A DNA stretch of 29,013 nt, taken from positions 1-29,013 of the forward strand of contig JAZNCI010000083.1 in the NCBI GenBank assembly GCA_045587485.1. The letters run 5' to 3'. Under the pieces are notes generated by a model. The model had not been told where the DNA came from, made no database searches, and saw only the letters and a program-made list of their open reading frames with translations. A program made the position numbers and the translations under genes. Positions 7,944-17,831 of the stretch are shown here, one piece after another. This stretch comes from SIG440 sp045587485 (lineage in GTDB: Bacteria > Bacillota > Clostridia > Monoglobales > Monoglobaceae). Position 1 is the first letter of the stretch; each line of letters starts with the position of its first letter.

Positions 7944-9168
7944 CCCTGCGAGCCTCCTTTCTGTCCTCGATGGCAGAAATTGCCTGCATTATTCCAAGGG
8001 AAGCAAAGCTGACAACGATGGAGGTTCCGCCATAGCTGACAAAGGGAACGGTTATACCCGTCAGTGGAATGAACTTTGTAACACCGCCAATGATTATAAA
8101 GGTCTGAAGAGCAAACATCAATGTAAGCCCAAGACCAACTGCCTTGTTGTAAGGATTTTCGGTATTGAGGGTTATTTTAAAGCATCGGTACGACAGCAAA
8201 AAGAACAAAATAATTACTGCCGCTCCGCCAAAGACACCCATTTCCTCGCAGATTGCCGAGAAAATAAAGTCGGTGTGAACCTCGGGGATGTAATGTGGTG
8301 TGCCGTTGCCCAGACCTCTGCCAAAATATCCGCCCGCCGCGATAGCAAAAAGCGACTGTGCAATCTGGTAGCCCTTGTTTGAAACATCTGCCCAGGGGTC
8401 GAGCCACACACCCACACGCACCTGAATGTGATATAAAAGCTTATATCCCAAAAATCCTACTATCGATGCCGCAGCAGCATTTGCCCACAAAAACCATCTC
8501 TTTTTTTCGTACACATATATCATAAATATGAATATTAAAAACACCACCAGAATGGTTCCCCAGTCACGCTGCATAACAAGAAACATAATATAGGTATATG
8601 TAATTATACCCGTCACATATATAGGCTGAATTTTAAAGAATGGTTTAGTCCAGCTTTCCGAATAATGGCACGCAAGAAACATAATATAAAGAATTTTTAT
8701 TATTTCAGAGGGCTGAAAAGCTATAATCCCCAAGTTTATCCAATTGCGTGAGCCATTGACAGTTTTGCCATAAATCAGAGTTATAACAAAAAGGGCAATT
8801 CCTCCTGTGGCATATAAAAACCACATTTTATTCCAGATACGCACATTGTAGTATATACAATACGCAGTAAAGAATACAATTCCGCCTATACCTATCCACA
8901 CAATCTGCCGTGCCCCCATAATTATGTCAAGACGGCACAGCATTAAAACACCCATAGTCATAAGCATAGACGCAATGAGCATAAGAAACTTATCACCCAT
9001 ACGGCAGATAACCAAAATGGAATACATCAAAATGAACAGACAAAGCAAACCAAGCCCAACATAAAGCACGTTGAGCTGATAATCGTTTACCATATACAAA
9101 AGCAAAAAACCCAGCACGTTCATCACAACAAGAAGGTACGCAGGAAGTCTGTAATTTGCTTTGCTCAT
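7930..9168 (-). CDS. FtsW/RodA/SpoVE-family peptidoglycan glycosyltransferase
   Basis: A 412-residue SEDS protein with about ten membrane segments. It polymerises lipid II into glycan strands. Family marks include NGSRNWINLG, FQPSEIIKILYIMF, a region around QRDWGTILVVFLIF, and the C-terminal FVSYGGTSIVVSFASLGIM. SEDS proteins work in pairs with a class B PBP, and that partner is the next gene, overlapping by 14 bases. It also overlaps the FHA gene upstream by ATGA, so all three are translated together. It could be the division, elongation or sporulation member; the family alone is certain. Confidence 0.92.
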   Translation of the reverse strand: MSKANYRLPAYLLVVMNVLGFLLLYMVNDYQLNVLYVGLGLLCLFILMYSILVICRMGDKFLMLIASMLMTMGVLMLCRLDIIMGARQIVWIGIGGIVFFTAYCIYYNVRIWNKMWFLYATGGIALFVITLIYGKTVNGSRNWINLGIIAFQPSEIIKILYIMFLACHYSESWTKPFFKIQPIYVTGIITYTYIMFLVMQRDWGTILVVFLIFIFMIYVYEKKRWFLWANAAAASIVGFLGYKLLYHIQVRVGVWLDPWADVSNKGYQIAQSLFAIAAGGYFGRGLGNGTPHYIPEVHTDFIFSAICEEMGVFGGAAVIILFFLLSYRCFKITLNTENPYNKAVGLGLTLMFALQTFIIIGGVTKFIPLTGITVPFVSYGGTSIVVSFASLGIMQAISAIEDRKEARRDECE

Positions 9169-9653
9169 TCTTGCTCCCCCTCAAATATGAACTTAATCTC
9201 ACCAAAGGAAATTTCGTCGCCGTCCTCAAGAATTCTTACTTTTTTCAGTTTTGAGCCGTTGAGATATGTGCCATTTTTGCTGCCCATATCGCCGATATAC
9301 CACGCACCATCGTCATACCACACCTGAAAGTGCTCCACTGACAGGAACATATGATTAACAGCAATATCACAATCCTTGCCCCTGCCAACAATGACACCTT
9401 TTCCGTTTATGCGGTATGCAGATTTCATTTTCGCCTCTGCCGCATAGCGGTTTTTAACAGTTTTAAGTACTGCATAGATACTGCGTTGTGCAGGGGCACT
9501 CGATGTTTCATTGGCTAGATTCTTTGCCCGTTCCTTTTTCCCCGTCTTTTTTATATCCATATATATAAGAGCAATAACACTGAAGATAAACAAATATATT
9601 ATTGTTGTAAATACATAGCTCAAAAGCGAAGATATCATTGAATAAACAGACAT
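9165..9653 (-). CDS. Membrane-anchored FHA-domain protein
   Basis: A 162-residue protein with one N-terminal membrane span (about 10-32), a basic linker, and a C-terminal forkhead-associated domain. The FHA domain shows the GR of strand 3 (IVGRGKDCDI), LSVEHF at the S-x-x-H position, and GSKNGTYLNG. FHA domains bind phosphothreonine. Here the domain would face the cytoplasm and could link a Ser/Thr kinase signal to the SEDS/transpeptidase pair that follows. The ATG at 9653 is chosen because AGGG lies 8 bases upstream; a GTG at 9662 has its site directly adjacent. In the SRxH motif the arginine is replaced by valine. Confidence 0.88.
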   Translation of the reverse strand: MSVYSMISSLLSYVFTTIIYLFIFSVIALIYMDIKKTGKKERAKNLANETSSAPAQRSIYAVLKTVKNRYAAEAKMKSAYRINGKGVIVGRGKDCDIAVNHMFLSVEHFQVWYDDGAWYIGDMGSKNGTYLNGSKLKKVRILEDGDEISFGEIKFIFEGEQE

Positions 9654-9701
9654 AAGACTCACCCTTTTCTTCTGTATATTTACCTGAAGGGGTTTCAGGA
9701 A

Positions 9702-10988
9702 TTACTCTCCCGAAGTGTTGAACATTGCGTTTAAATCTGCTGTAATGGTCGCCTTTTTATAATTGCCTTTTCTTATTCTTACATCAGCTTTTTTTGAAAG
9801 GTATGTGATATAATCGTTGATTGTAAACTTGCGTTCCATACGCTGAATAATGTGATAACCGTATGAGGTTTCAACCAATCCGCTTGTTTCGCCGATTTCA
9901 AGAGCAAATGACGCATCTGTAAACTGAGGTACCATTGTGCCATCATCAGCAAAGGTATAGCCCTCGGCACTTGCACTGGGGTCGTCATTATATTCTTCCA
10001 TCAGCTTATCAAAATCACCGCCCCCATTGAGCTTTTTCAGAACTTCTTCTGCCTCTGCCTTTGCAGCAGCCTTCTTTTCGTCGGTTACATCGCCAAGCCC
10101 TTCTTCATCAAAGGCAACAAGAATATGCTTAACGGTTACCTTTTCGGTATCGCCTGCTGCTGCTTTGAGTTCTTCGTCTGATATATATTTACCCAAATCC
10201 TTTTCGGCATCAGCACTAATCTTTTGGGTCAGCATTAGTATTTTCTGCATTTTCACAAAAGAGTCTTCGTTTGGATAACCTGCTTGGATAAGACCCGAAT
10301 TGAATTCATCCCCGTAAATATTTTTGAGCTCCTCTATCTGATTTGCAATTTCTTTCTCTTCTTCATCAGTCAGGGCTATCCCCCTCTTTTCGCCCTCAGT
10401 GATAAGAGCATATATGGGTATAAGCCTTTCTGTTGCCATGCCCTTTGCATATTCGGTATAGGTCATTTTTGTTTCAAAAGCCTTTTCGCCCCAGTTCATC
10501 TGTGACACATCTGTCAGCAGGCCTGTCTGAATCAGAGAATATACACAATTTGCACCCATCATATTGGCGGTGTATTCAAATACATCCTTGTCAACAGCCC
10601 TGTCACCTATTGTCATAACAACATCCTTTTTGTCTGTAAAACTGTTAACTGCAGCCATAATGGGGTTTTCATACTTTATGTTATCACTCCTTGCATCAAC
10701 ACCTGCATTCTCAATCAATGCATTTGATACAATTGTGTTTTCGCCTATGCCCTGTACACTGCAAACCCAATATGCCGCCAATGAAACAATCACAATCACT
10801 GCTGCACAAATTGTAAAATACAGATTTCTTTTTTTCTTCTTTGTTGCAGAAGTTAAAACAACTTTTTCATCAGTCAAGGTTTCTTTCTCTTCATATTCAA
10901 CAAACTCAAGCGTGGTTTCGTCAACAGCCGCTTCTTCTACAATCTCTTCATTCAAGTTTTCATTTTCTCTGATGTTTTCGTTTTCCAT
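9702..10988 (-). CDS. Membrane-anchored peptidyl-prolyl isomerase (parvulin/PrsA-SurA-like foldase)
   Basis: A 428-residue protein with a very acidic N-terminus, a KKKKR stop-transfer and a membrane span near 53-75. An external SurA-N-like helical region (about 115-250) is followed by a PpiC rotamase domain (about 275-375: TVKHILVAFDEEG, GGDFDKLMEEYNDDPSA, LVETSYGYHIIQ). It likely helps fold secreted proteins outside the membrane. Unlike PrsA it has no lipobox, so it is held by a signal-anchor. The ATG at 10988 is preferred because GGAG lies 8 bases upstream; a GTG at 10997 is less well placed. A promoter at 11025-11053 serves it. Confidence 0.88.
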   Translation of the reverse strand: MENENIRENENLNEEIVEEAAVDETTLEFVEYEEKETLTDEKVVLTSATKKKKRNLYFTICAAVIVIVSLAAYWVCSVQGIGENTIVSNALIENAGVDARSDNIKYENPIMAAVNSFTDKKDVVMTIGDRAVDKDVFEYTANMMGANCVYSLIQTGLLTDVSQMNWGEKAFETKMTYTEYAKGMATERLIPIYALITEGEKRGIALTDEEEKEIANQIEELKNIYGDEFNSGLIQAGYPNEDSFVKMQKILMLTQKISADAEKDLGKYISDEELKAAAGDTEKVTVKHILVAFDEEGLGDVTDEKKAAAKAEAEEVLKKLNGGGDFDKLMEEYNDDPSASAEGYTFADDGTMVPQFTDASFALEIGETSGLVETSYGYHIIQRMERKFTINDYITYLSKKADVRIRKGNYKKATITADLNAMFNTSGE

Positions 10989-11024
10989 ATCAAGCACTCC
11001 AATCTTTAAGTATCTTACATTTTA

Positions 11025-11053
11025 ATTATACACCCAATTGCAAAAATCGTCTA
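11025..11053 (-). promoter_or_regulatory. Promoter of the foldase gene
   Basis: On the minus strand, TAGACG (11048-11053), a 17-base spacer and a perfect TATAAT (11025-11030) overlap the end of mfd. The foldase and perhaps the downstream cell-wall genes would start here. Confidence 0.65.
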
Positions 11054-14000
11054 TACCTTTTCAATAAATTCTTTTACAATATTAAGATAGTCAGTATTCT
11101 TTAAATTCTCCTTAAAGGTGTATATAATCTTTGGTTTTTTGCCCGTTTTAATAACCGCCTTGCCGGATTTCAGATAATCGCTGTTTACAAACTCTGAAAG
11201 GTCAGGGGCATTATCGGGCAGAAAGTGCAAAACAAGATTGTTTCTGCCGCCCTTTACCTCGGTAAACAGTTTATCGGATGCCAGCTTTCTTATAAACGAA
11301 ATAAGCATAAGATTATTAACAGTTATCGGCACATCACCGTATCTGTCAAGAAGCTCGTCATATACATCTCCCAATTCTTCTGCACTCTCAATCGCCGCAA
11401 TCTTTTTATATGCCAGAAGTCTTTGACTGTGTGCCTTGATATAGCTCTCGGGTATAAATGCGCTGACCGGAAAATCAACCGATGTTTCAATCTCCTCCTC
11501 AATGGGTATCCCCTGCATTTCGCTTACCGCCTGGGCAAGGAGCTTGCAATACATATCATAGCCCACGCTGTCCATATGTCCGCTTTGCTGAACGCCCACT
11601 ACATTGCCAGTGCCTCGAATTTCAAGGTCACGCATAGCAATTTTAAAGCCCGAGCCAAATTCGGTAAACTCACGGATAGCCTTTAGCCGCTTTTGTGCAT
11701 CCTCGCCCAGCACCTTGTCTCGGTGATATGTGAGGTATGCATAGGCAAGTCGGTTTGAACGCCCAACTCTGCCTCTTAACTGATAAAGCTGTGCTAGACC
11801 AAGTCTGTCAGCATCCTCCATAACTATTGTATTTACATTTGCAATATCAAGCCCCGTTTCAATTATGGTTGTGCACACCAAAACGTCAATTTCACCCTCT
11901 GACATTGCCATCATAATCTTTTCAAGTTCTGACTCTGACATCTGTCCGTGTGCCACGGCCACTCTTATATCGGGGAGCATATTCTCAATTTCCTTGGCGG
12001 TTTTTTCTATTCCCTGGACACGGTTGTGCAGGTAGTATACCTGCCCACCCCTGCCTATCTCCTTGGAAATCGCCTCGCGGATTACATCATGGTCATATTC
12101 CATCACATAGGTTGCCACGGGATATCTGTCACCCGGCGGCTCAGCAATAATGCTCATATCACGTATTCCAGACATTGACATATGAAGTGTCCTTGGAATA
12201 GGCGTTGCAGAAAGAGTTAAAACATCAATTTCCTTTTTCATTTCCTTAATTCTTTCTTTATGTGCAACACCAAAACGCTGTTCTTCGTCAATTATAAGAA
12301 GTCCAAGCTTTTTGAAAAGCACTGTCTTTTGCAAAATTTTGTGCGTGCCGATTACTATATCAACCTCGCCCGATTTGAGCCTTGCCACAATATCCTTTTG
12401 TTGTTTAGCAGTACAGAATCTTGACAAGCAGGCGATATTCACGGGATAATCCTTCATCCTCTGTCTAAAATTATTGTAGTGCTGATTTGCTAAGATTGTG
12501 GTTGGAACAAGGTATGCTACCTGATACCCGTCCATCACCGCCTTGAATGCTGCACGCATAGCAACCTCGGTTTTGCCATAGCCAACATCTCCGCAAAGCA
12601 AACGTTCCATCGGTCTTGGCCTCTCCATATCATGCTTTACCTCTTCGATGCACCTGAGCTGGTCATCAGTTTCTTCATAGGGGAAGGCTGCTTCAAAATC
12701 ACGTTGCCACTCGGTGTCCTTGGAAAATTCAATCCCTCGGATTGCCTCGCGCTGAGCATACAGCTCCACAAGCTCCTTTGCCATATCCTGACATGAATTT
12801 TTAACCCTTTGCTTTGCTCTGTTCCATTCCTGACCGCCAAGACTACTGAGCTTTACCTGACCGCCGTCACGACCGATGTGCTTGTAAATCAGGTTGAGCT
12901 GGTCGGCAGGAACATACAAGCTGTCGCCGCCCTTATAAATCAGCTTTAAATAATCCTTCTGCGCACCTTCGACGGTAAGGCGTTCAAGCCCCACATACTG
13001 ACCGATACCGTGGTTTTGATGAACAACAAAATCACCCACGTGCAAATCTGTAAAGCTGTCGATGCGGTTTTCCTTTGAAATTCTTGCCTTTTTGCGCTTC
13101 TTTTTACTTTCGCCAAAAATCTCCTTATCACTGATAACAACGGTCTGAATAAGGGGGTACTCAAATCCACGTCGCAATCCGCCGTGAGTAACAACAATCT
13201 TGCCCGCTTCGGGAATTTCATCAAAGCTCTTTGCCAGTGTGCAGGAAATCTCTTCGTCATTTAGTTGTGTATAAAGGTTCTCTGCACGACGTTCGGAACC
13301 TGCAAGTATAATTGTTCGGTATTTGTTCTTTTTATAAAAGTCAAGGGCATCATAGAAGAATTCCATTTTCCCGCCAAAGCTGTTTAAGCTTTTAGCAGTA
13401 AAGCTGACCAACTTCTTTGGCTTGATGTCGGGGTTTGAATGTGAAAGTGCCGACAAAGAAATCATTCCAAGCTCTGACATTTTCTTTATATGTTCAAAAT
13501 AATCGCCCGTATACTGCATCGAGCTTTTCGGAATTATTCCACGCTCAAGCATATCCTTTAGCGTTTCATCAAATCGGCTTTTTTCGATTTTTACCGACTC
13601 TGAAATTCCTGCAGGGTCATCTGCAAACACCAGATAGTCATTACCTATATAATCCAAAAGGGTGGGAATTTTTTCGTCATAAAGATATGGGATGTATTTA
13701 TCTCGTGACGGAAACACTATTCCCTGTTCTATTCTTTCGGCATCACGCTTAAGGTTTGTAATCAATTTTAATGTTTCGTCGGTCTGTTCTTTTTTTCTGC
13801 ACACCCTTGCCGCTTCATCATTAAGGGCTTTTGCACATTTTGCACGCACGTCACTTCCTGAAACAAGCTCGCTTGCTGGGGTTATACGGGCAAATTCAGC
13901 ACCATCACCCGATGCTGTTCGCTGTGTTTCAATGTGAAATTCCCTCACCGAATCAACCATGGTGTCAAAAAACTCTATACGAAATGCCATATCGCTCCAA

Positions 14001-14557
14001 AATGGGTAATAATCAAATATTCCGCCCCTGATGCTGAACTGTCCCGGGCCCTCGACCATCTCCTCGCGCTTGTAGCCAAAATCCACCATTATGTCACAAA
14101 GCTCATCCAACTCAATCTCGTCACCTGTCGAAAGCTCCAGCGCCTTTTCACTGTATAATTCTTTTGGTACGGTTGCACTCATCAGTGCCGACATTGTTGT
14201 AACCACACAAAGTTGGTCACCTCCGTTGCAAAGGCTGTCAAGGACTTCAAGACGTTGTTTTTTTATGTCATTTGCCGCCGCCTCAATATCATAAAAAACC
14301 AAATCTTTTTCGGGAAAGAACAACACTCTACCCTGAAAAAAGAATTTTAAATCCTCATAAATTTCCTTTGCCTTTGCCTGATTTGCCGCAACAACCAATG
14401 CCTTTTTGCCCATTGCTTTTGCCGTACAAAAAACAAGGTGTGCCCTTACTGAATCGGAAACACCCATAACACTTACAGGGGACTGATTTCTTTTCAGCCC
14501 CCCCTTTATCTCTTCAAAATCAGCTAAGCTTTCTAAAATTTTCAGAAATCCATCCAT
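11051..14557 (-). CDS. mfd: Transcription-repair coupling factor
   Basis: A 1168-residue Mfd, which removes RNA polymerase stalled at DNA damage and recruits UvrA. Domains in order: a UvrB-like N-terminal part (EGPGQFSIRGGIFDYYPF); the RNA-polymerase-interacting CarD-like domain (about 505-560, GDFVVHQNHGIGQYVG); the RecG-type translocase with Walker A GDVGYGKTE near 656-664, DEEQRFGV and SATPIPRTLHMS; and the C-terminal UvrA-masking domain. The ATG at 14557 gives a normal length. A longer reading from 14629 would run deep into pth and has no better site. GGTGAG lies 3 bases before the chosen start. It overlaps the pth end by nothing and follows it by 16 bases. Confidence 0.95.
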   Translation of the reverse strand: MDGFLKILESLADFEEIKGGLKRNQSPVSVMGVSDSVRAHLVFCTAKAMGKKALVVAANQAKAKEIYEDLKFFFQGRVLFFPEKDLVFYDIEAAANDIKKQRLEVLDSLCNGGDQLCVVTTMSALMSATVPKELYSEKALELSTGDEIELDELCDIMVDFGYKREEMVEGPGQFSIRGGIFDYYPFWSDMAFRIEFFDTMVDSVREFHIETQRTASGDGAEFARITPASELVSGSDVRAKCAKALNDEAARVCRKKEQTDETLKLITNLKRDAERIEQGIVFPSRDKYIPYLYDEKIPTLLDYIGNDYLVFADDPAGISESVKIEKSRFDETLKDMLERGIIPKSSMQYTGDYFEHIKKMSELGMISLSALSHSNPDIKPKKLVSFTAKSLNSFGGKMEFFYDALDFYKKNKYRTIILAGSERRAENLYTQLNDEEISCTLAKSFDEIPEAGKIVVTHGGLRRGFEYPLIQTVVISDKEIFGESKKKRKKARISKENRIDSFTDLHVGDFVVHQNHGIGQYVGLERLTVEGAQKDYLKLIYKGGDSLYVPADQLNLIYKHIGRDGGQVKLSSLGGQEWNRAKQRVKNSCQDMAKELVELYAQREAIRGIEFSKDTEWQRDFEAAFPYEETDDQLRCIEEVKHDMERPRPMERLLCGDVGYGKTEVAMRAAFKAVMDGYQVAYLVPTTILANQHYNNFRQRMKDYPVNIACLSRFCTAKQQKDIVARLKSGEVDIVIGTHKILQKTVLFKKLGLLIIDEEQRFGVAHKERIKEMKKEIDVLTLSATPIPRTLHMSMSGIRDMSIIAEPPGDRYPVATYVMEYDHDVIREAISKEIGRGGQVYYLHNRVQGIEKTAKEIENMLPDIRVAVAHGQMSESELEKIMMAMSEGEIDVLVCTTIIETGLDIANVNTIVMEDADRLGLAQLYQLRGRVGRSNRLAYAYLTYHRDKVLGEDAQKRLKAIREFTEFGSGFKIAMRDLEIRGTGNVVGVQQSGHMDSVGYDMYCKLLAQAVSEMQGIPIEEEIETSVDFPVSAFIPESYIKAHSQRLLAYKKIAAIESAEELGDVYDELLDRYGDVPITVNNLMLISFIRKLASDKLFTEVKGGRNNLVLHFLPDNAPDLSEFVNSDYLKSGKAVIKTGKKPKIIYTFKENLKNTDYLNIVKEFIEKV

Positions 14558-14573
14558 AGCCTCACCATTTAAT

Positions 14574-15137
14574 TTATCCGTTATATACAGACATTGCCTT
14601 TTCGGTGCCGTTTTTAATAATTTCACCAACCGCCTCTGCCGCCTTTACCGCAACAGGAACAAGCACCTCAATCTCGCCTTTGCTGAAATGACCAAGAACA
14701 TAATCCGCAAGATCATAGTCGGGGTTTTCGGGGCTACCTACACCAATTTTTATACGTGGGAACACCTCTGACCCTATTTGATAAATAATGCTTTTAATCC
14801 CATTGTGACCGCCTGCGCTGCCCTTGGGGCGGATACGCATTTTGCCAAGGGGCAGGGATATATCGTCATAGATTATTATTATTTGGTCGTTTTCAACCTT
14901 ATACCAATTTTTAAAATCCCTGATACATTCACCGCTGAGGTTCATAAAGGTCTGGGGCTTTATAAGAACAACCTTTTCGCCCTCAATAGCTCCTTCACCG
15001 TAAATGCCGTTGAATTTAACCTTTTTTATGTCAATATTATACTTTGCCGCAACCGCATCCAAGGCATCAAAACCTATGTTATGGCGACTGTTTACATATT
15101 TCTTTCCCGGATTTCCCAGTCCTGCTATTATATACAT
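14574..15137 (-). CDS. pth: Peptidyl-tRNA hydrolase
   Basis: A 187-residue bacterial Pth that frees tRNA from prematurely released peptidyl-tRNA. Catalytic His19 lies in NSRHNIGFDALD, the opening is MYIIAGLGNPGKKY, and QTFMNLSGE and SAGGHNGIKSI carry the substrate-binding asparagines. An aspartate in IIIYDDISLPLG completes the active site. AAGGAACG precedes the ATG by 7 bases. It lies 31 bases after the polyamine transporter and 16 bases before mfd. The pth-mfd pair is common in Firmicutes. Confidence 0.96.
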   Translation of the reverse strand: MYIIAGLGNPGKKYVNSRHNIGFDALDAVAAKYNIDIKKVKFNGIYGEGAIEGEKVVLIKPQTFMNLSGECIRDFKNWYKVENDQIIIIYDDISLPLGKMRIRPKGSAGGHNGIKSIIYQIGSEVFPRIKIGVGSPENPDYDLADYVLGHFSKGEIEVLVPVAVKAAEAVGEIIKNGTEKAMSVYNG

Positions 15138-15168
15138 AAATTATCGTTCCTTTATTTTTCTCAGACTC

Positions 15169-17022
15169 CTACTGAGATTTTACTTTGGTCCACATCTCTG
15201 CATAATATTTCTTGGTTTCGGGGTCCTGATACCTGAAATACTCGTCATTGCTGTTATCCTGTCTTGGAACATACGCCTCATTTCCTTCATAAACGGTATC
15301 ACGGATTTCTTCAAAAGCGCTTTCAACCGGCGACGAATATCCTACCGCCTCGGAATTTGCCATTGCATTCTCAGGACTCAACATAAAATCTATCCATTTA
15401 TGGGCAATGCTTATGTTAGTACAATCATTTGTTATAACCATACCGTCAATCCACAGGTTTGTTCCCTTATCGGGAGTGAAAAATCTGAGGTTTTCGTTCT
15501 CGGACATAATATATGCCGCATCACCTGAATATACAATTGCCATTGCCTTGCTGCCGGCAATCATACTGTCGATAACATCATCACCCACATATATGGGGTT
15601 CATTATTTCACGCTGCTCAACAAGCCATCTGTAAGCCGCATCAATTTCACTTTTCTCAGTTGTGTTCAGAGAATATCCCAGTGCCTTAAGAGCAATCATA
15701 AACGAGTCTCGCTCGGAATCATACATATAAATGTTATCCTTATACTTTGGGTTTCTCAATAACTCCCACCCAGCATCAAGGTCAGCAGAATCCACAATAG
15801 TCGTGTCATAAAGTATACCCACATTCCCCCAGAAATACGGAATTGAATACTTGTTTTCAGGGTCAAAGGGACGGTCAAGGATTGCAGGAATTATTCCGCC
15901 AAGATTTTTGAGCCTTGACTTATCAATCTCCTGAATCAGCTCCTCCTTGGCAAGACGTTCAATCATATAGTCAGAGGGGATAATTATATCATATTTTTCA
16001 CCACTCATAACCTTGGTATACATCGACTCGTTTGAATCAAAGGTTTCATATATTACCTTGCAGTCATACTCCTCCTCAAAGGCGGTAATAAGACTGTCGT
16101 CTATGTATTCACCTGCGTTATATACCTTTAAAACAGCTTTATTGTTCTTTAGTCCAAATACAGCAAAGCCAACCAGTGCACAAAGTGCAACAATCCCTGC
16201 CATCCTGATTTTGCTTCTGGTTTTGTCGCTGAGGTTAGAAAGAAGGCTTTTAATTTTTCCGCCCGGAGCAAGCCTTACAAGTGCGACACCTATTACAATA
16301 ACCAGTATAACTATTGTAGAGAGTGCATTGATTGTTGGATTAATACGCTTTGTGGCGTTATACACAATCATTGAGATATTTTCGACACCGTTTCCGCTTA
16401 CAAAATACGAAACCACAAAATCGTCAATAGACATAGTAAAGGCAAGAAGCATACCTGCAACAATTCCCGGCTTTATCATCGGCACAATAACCTTGACAAG
16501 AGCCTGGAAGGGCGTTGCCCCCAAATCCATCGCAGCATTGGCAATATTCACATCAAGCTCACGGATTTTGGGGTATACCGATGTTATGACATAGGGTGTA
16601 CAAAAGCAGATATGTGCAAGAAGCATTGTAATATATCCCTTTTCTATCTTCATTGCCGTAAACAATATCATCAGACCGATTGCCGTAACAATGTCGGGGT
16701 TCATAATAGGGATATTGTTGATATTTAAAATCCATTCTTTAACTATCTTCCGGCTTTTTGAAAGCCCGATTGCCGTAATGGTGCCAAGGATTGTCGAAAT
16801 AGCAGTTGCAAACACCGCAACCGAAACAGAAACCCACACAGCCGACATAATCTCGGAATCATTAATAAGCGCCTCGTACCACTGAAACGAAAATCCCGTA
16901 AACTTGGCAAAGGAACGCGACGAATTAAAGGAAAATATCATTGTTATAATAATTGGCACATAAAAGAACGCAAAGCAAAGTGCCACATAAAATCCCGATG
17001 AAATACGTGCTAACTTTTTCAA
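15169..17022 (-). CDS. Fused polyamine ABC permease and substrate-binding protein (PotC-PotD)
   Basis: A 617-residue two-part protein. Residues 1-260 are a PotC-type permease with about six membrane spans and the EAA coupling loop (MDLGATPFQALVKVIVP, near 165-182). One more span (about 272-291) leads to an external PotD-type binding domain (296-617: YNAGEYIDDSLI, YETFDSNESMYTK, YDIIIPSDYMIERL). The binding protein is thus tethered by fusion and needs no lipobox. The start is TTG at 17022, with a perfect AAGGAGG 7 bases upstream. Genes for PotB and PotA precede it, completing the importer. Spermidine/putrescine is the likely substrate, by family. Confidence 0.92.
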   Translation of the reverse strand: MKKLARISSGFYVALCFAFFYVPIIITMIFSFNSSRSFAKFTGFSFQWYEALINDSEIMSAVWVSVSVAVFATAISTILGTITAIGLSKSRKIVKEWILNINNIPIMNPDIVTAIGLMILFTAMKIEKGYITMLLAHICFCTPYVITSVYPKIRELDVNIANAAMDLGATPFQALVKVIVPMIKPGIVAGMLLAFTMSIDDFVVSYFVSGNGVENISMIVYNATKRINPTINALSTIVILVIVIGVALVRLAPGGKIKSLLSNLSDKTRSKIRMAGIVALCALVGFAVFGLKNNKAVLKVYNAGEYIDDSLITAFEEEYDCKVIYETFDSNESMYTKVMSGEKYDIIIPSDYMIERLAKEELIQEIDKSRLKNLGGIIPAILDRPFDPENKYSIPYFWGNVGILYDTTIVDSADLDAGWELLRNPKYKDNIYMYDSERDSFMIALKALGYSLNTTEKSEIDAAYRWLVEQREIMNPIYVGDDVIDSMIAGSKAMAIVYSGDAAYIMSENENLRFFTPDKGTNLWIDGMVITNDCTNISIAHKWIDFMLSPENAMANSEAVGYSSPVESAFEEIRDTVYEGNEAYVPRQDNSNDEYFRYQDPETKKYYAEMWTKVKSQ

Positions 17023-17040
17023 CGCACAGCCTCCTTAAAA

Positions 17041-17814
17041 TCAGTTTTCATCCTTCTCAATCTTCTTCATCCATCTGATTGAGAAGAGGATAATTACAGC
17101 AAGTAAAAGTGATACGGCACTGCCAAAGTTCCAGTCGCCCACCTCGATAAACTGTTTTTCAATCAGATTTCCGATAAGCATATACTGGCCGCCGCCAAGT
17201 ATTTTGGGAATCATAAAGGTAGAAATGGACAGCAAAAATACCATAATTACACCATTAATAACACCCGGGATTGACAGCTTGAAGGTTACTTTTAAAAATG
17301 TCTGTATAGGGTTTGCACCCAAATCATACGCCGCCTCGACAAAGGATTTATCCATTTTGCTGAGTGATGTATGAATGGGAATTATCATAAATGGCAAAAA
17401 TTCGCAAATCTGCCCAACCATAACAGCAAAATCAGTATACATCAGCCCCAGCGGCTCTAAAATGCTCTTCCACGCATATATCCTGATAATCATATTTATC
17501 CACATAGGGATTGTTACCAAAAGTATTAATATGCTCTGTGTTCGTTCCTTGCACCTTGAAATTATGTATGCCATAGCATAGCCCAGTATAAGACATATCG
17601 CCACAGTAACAAGACCCATTTCTATGGAGCTCATAAATACCTCAAGATACACAGGCTCAACAAACTTTGCAAAATTGTCAAGAGTAAACTGTATATTTAT
17701 AAGAGAATTGCCGCTGTTTGTCACAGCATATAAAAATATCATAAAAATCGGAACAAGAATAACTATAAACGACCACACTATATAGGGTCTTACCAGATTT
17801 TTAAAGTATTTCAT
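17041..17814 (-). CDS. potB: Spermidine/putrescine ABC transporter permease
   Basis: A 257-residue inner-membrane permease of the PotB type with about six spans. The EAA loop is AAYDLGANPIQTFLKVTFKLSIPG. It would pair with the permease half of the next gene to form the channel. AAAGGAG lies 6 bases before the ATG. It is separated by 17 bases from potA and 18 from the fused gene, so it is inside one operon. Confidence 0.93.
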   Translation of the reverse strand: MKYFKNLVRPYIVWSFIVILVPIFMIFLYAVTNSGNSLINIQFTLDNFAKFVEPVYLEVFMSSIEMGLVTVAICLILGYAMAYIISRCKERTQSILILLVTIPMWINMIIRIYAWKSILEPLGLMYTDFAVMVGQICEFLPFMIIPIHTSLSKMDKSFVEAAYDLGANPIQTFLKVTFKLSIPGVINGVIMVFLLSISTFMIPKILGGGQYMLIGNLIEKQFIEVGDWNFGSAVSLLLAVIILFSIRWMKKIEKDEN

Positions 17815-17831
17815 ACCCTTCTCCTTTCAAA

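Noticed and set aside
9663..9701. CCTGAA/TTCAGG hairpin before the FHA gene as a terminator
   Set aside because: A 6-bp stem without a T-run on the minus strand, so it does not look like a functional terminator.
11225..11686. Long plus-strand frame opposite the mfd C-terminus
   Set aside because: Antisense to a clear Mfd domain, with no start signal; typical of shadow frames on this AT-skewed strand.
15004..15528. 174-codon plus-strand frame opposite pth and the PotD domain
   Set aside because: It spans two well-supported genes on the other strand. Its hydrophobic look reflects reverse-complemented codons.
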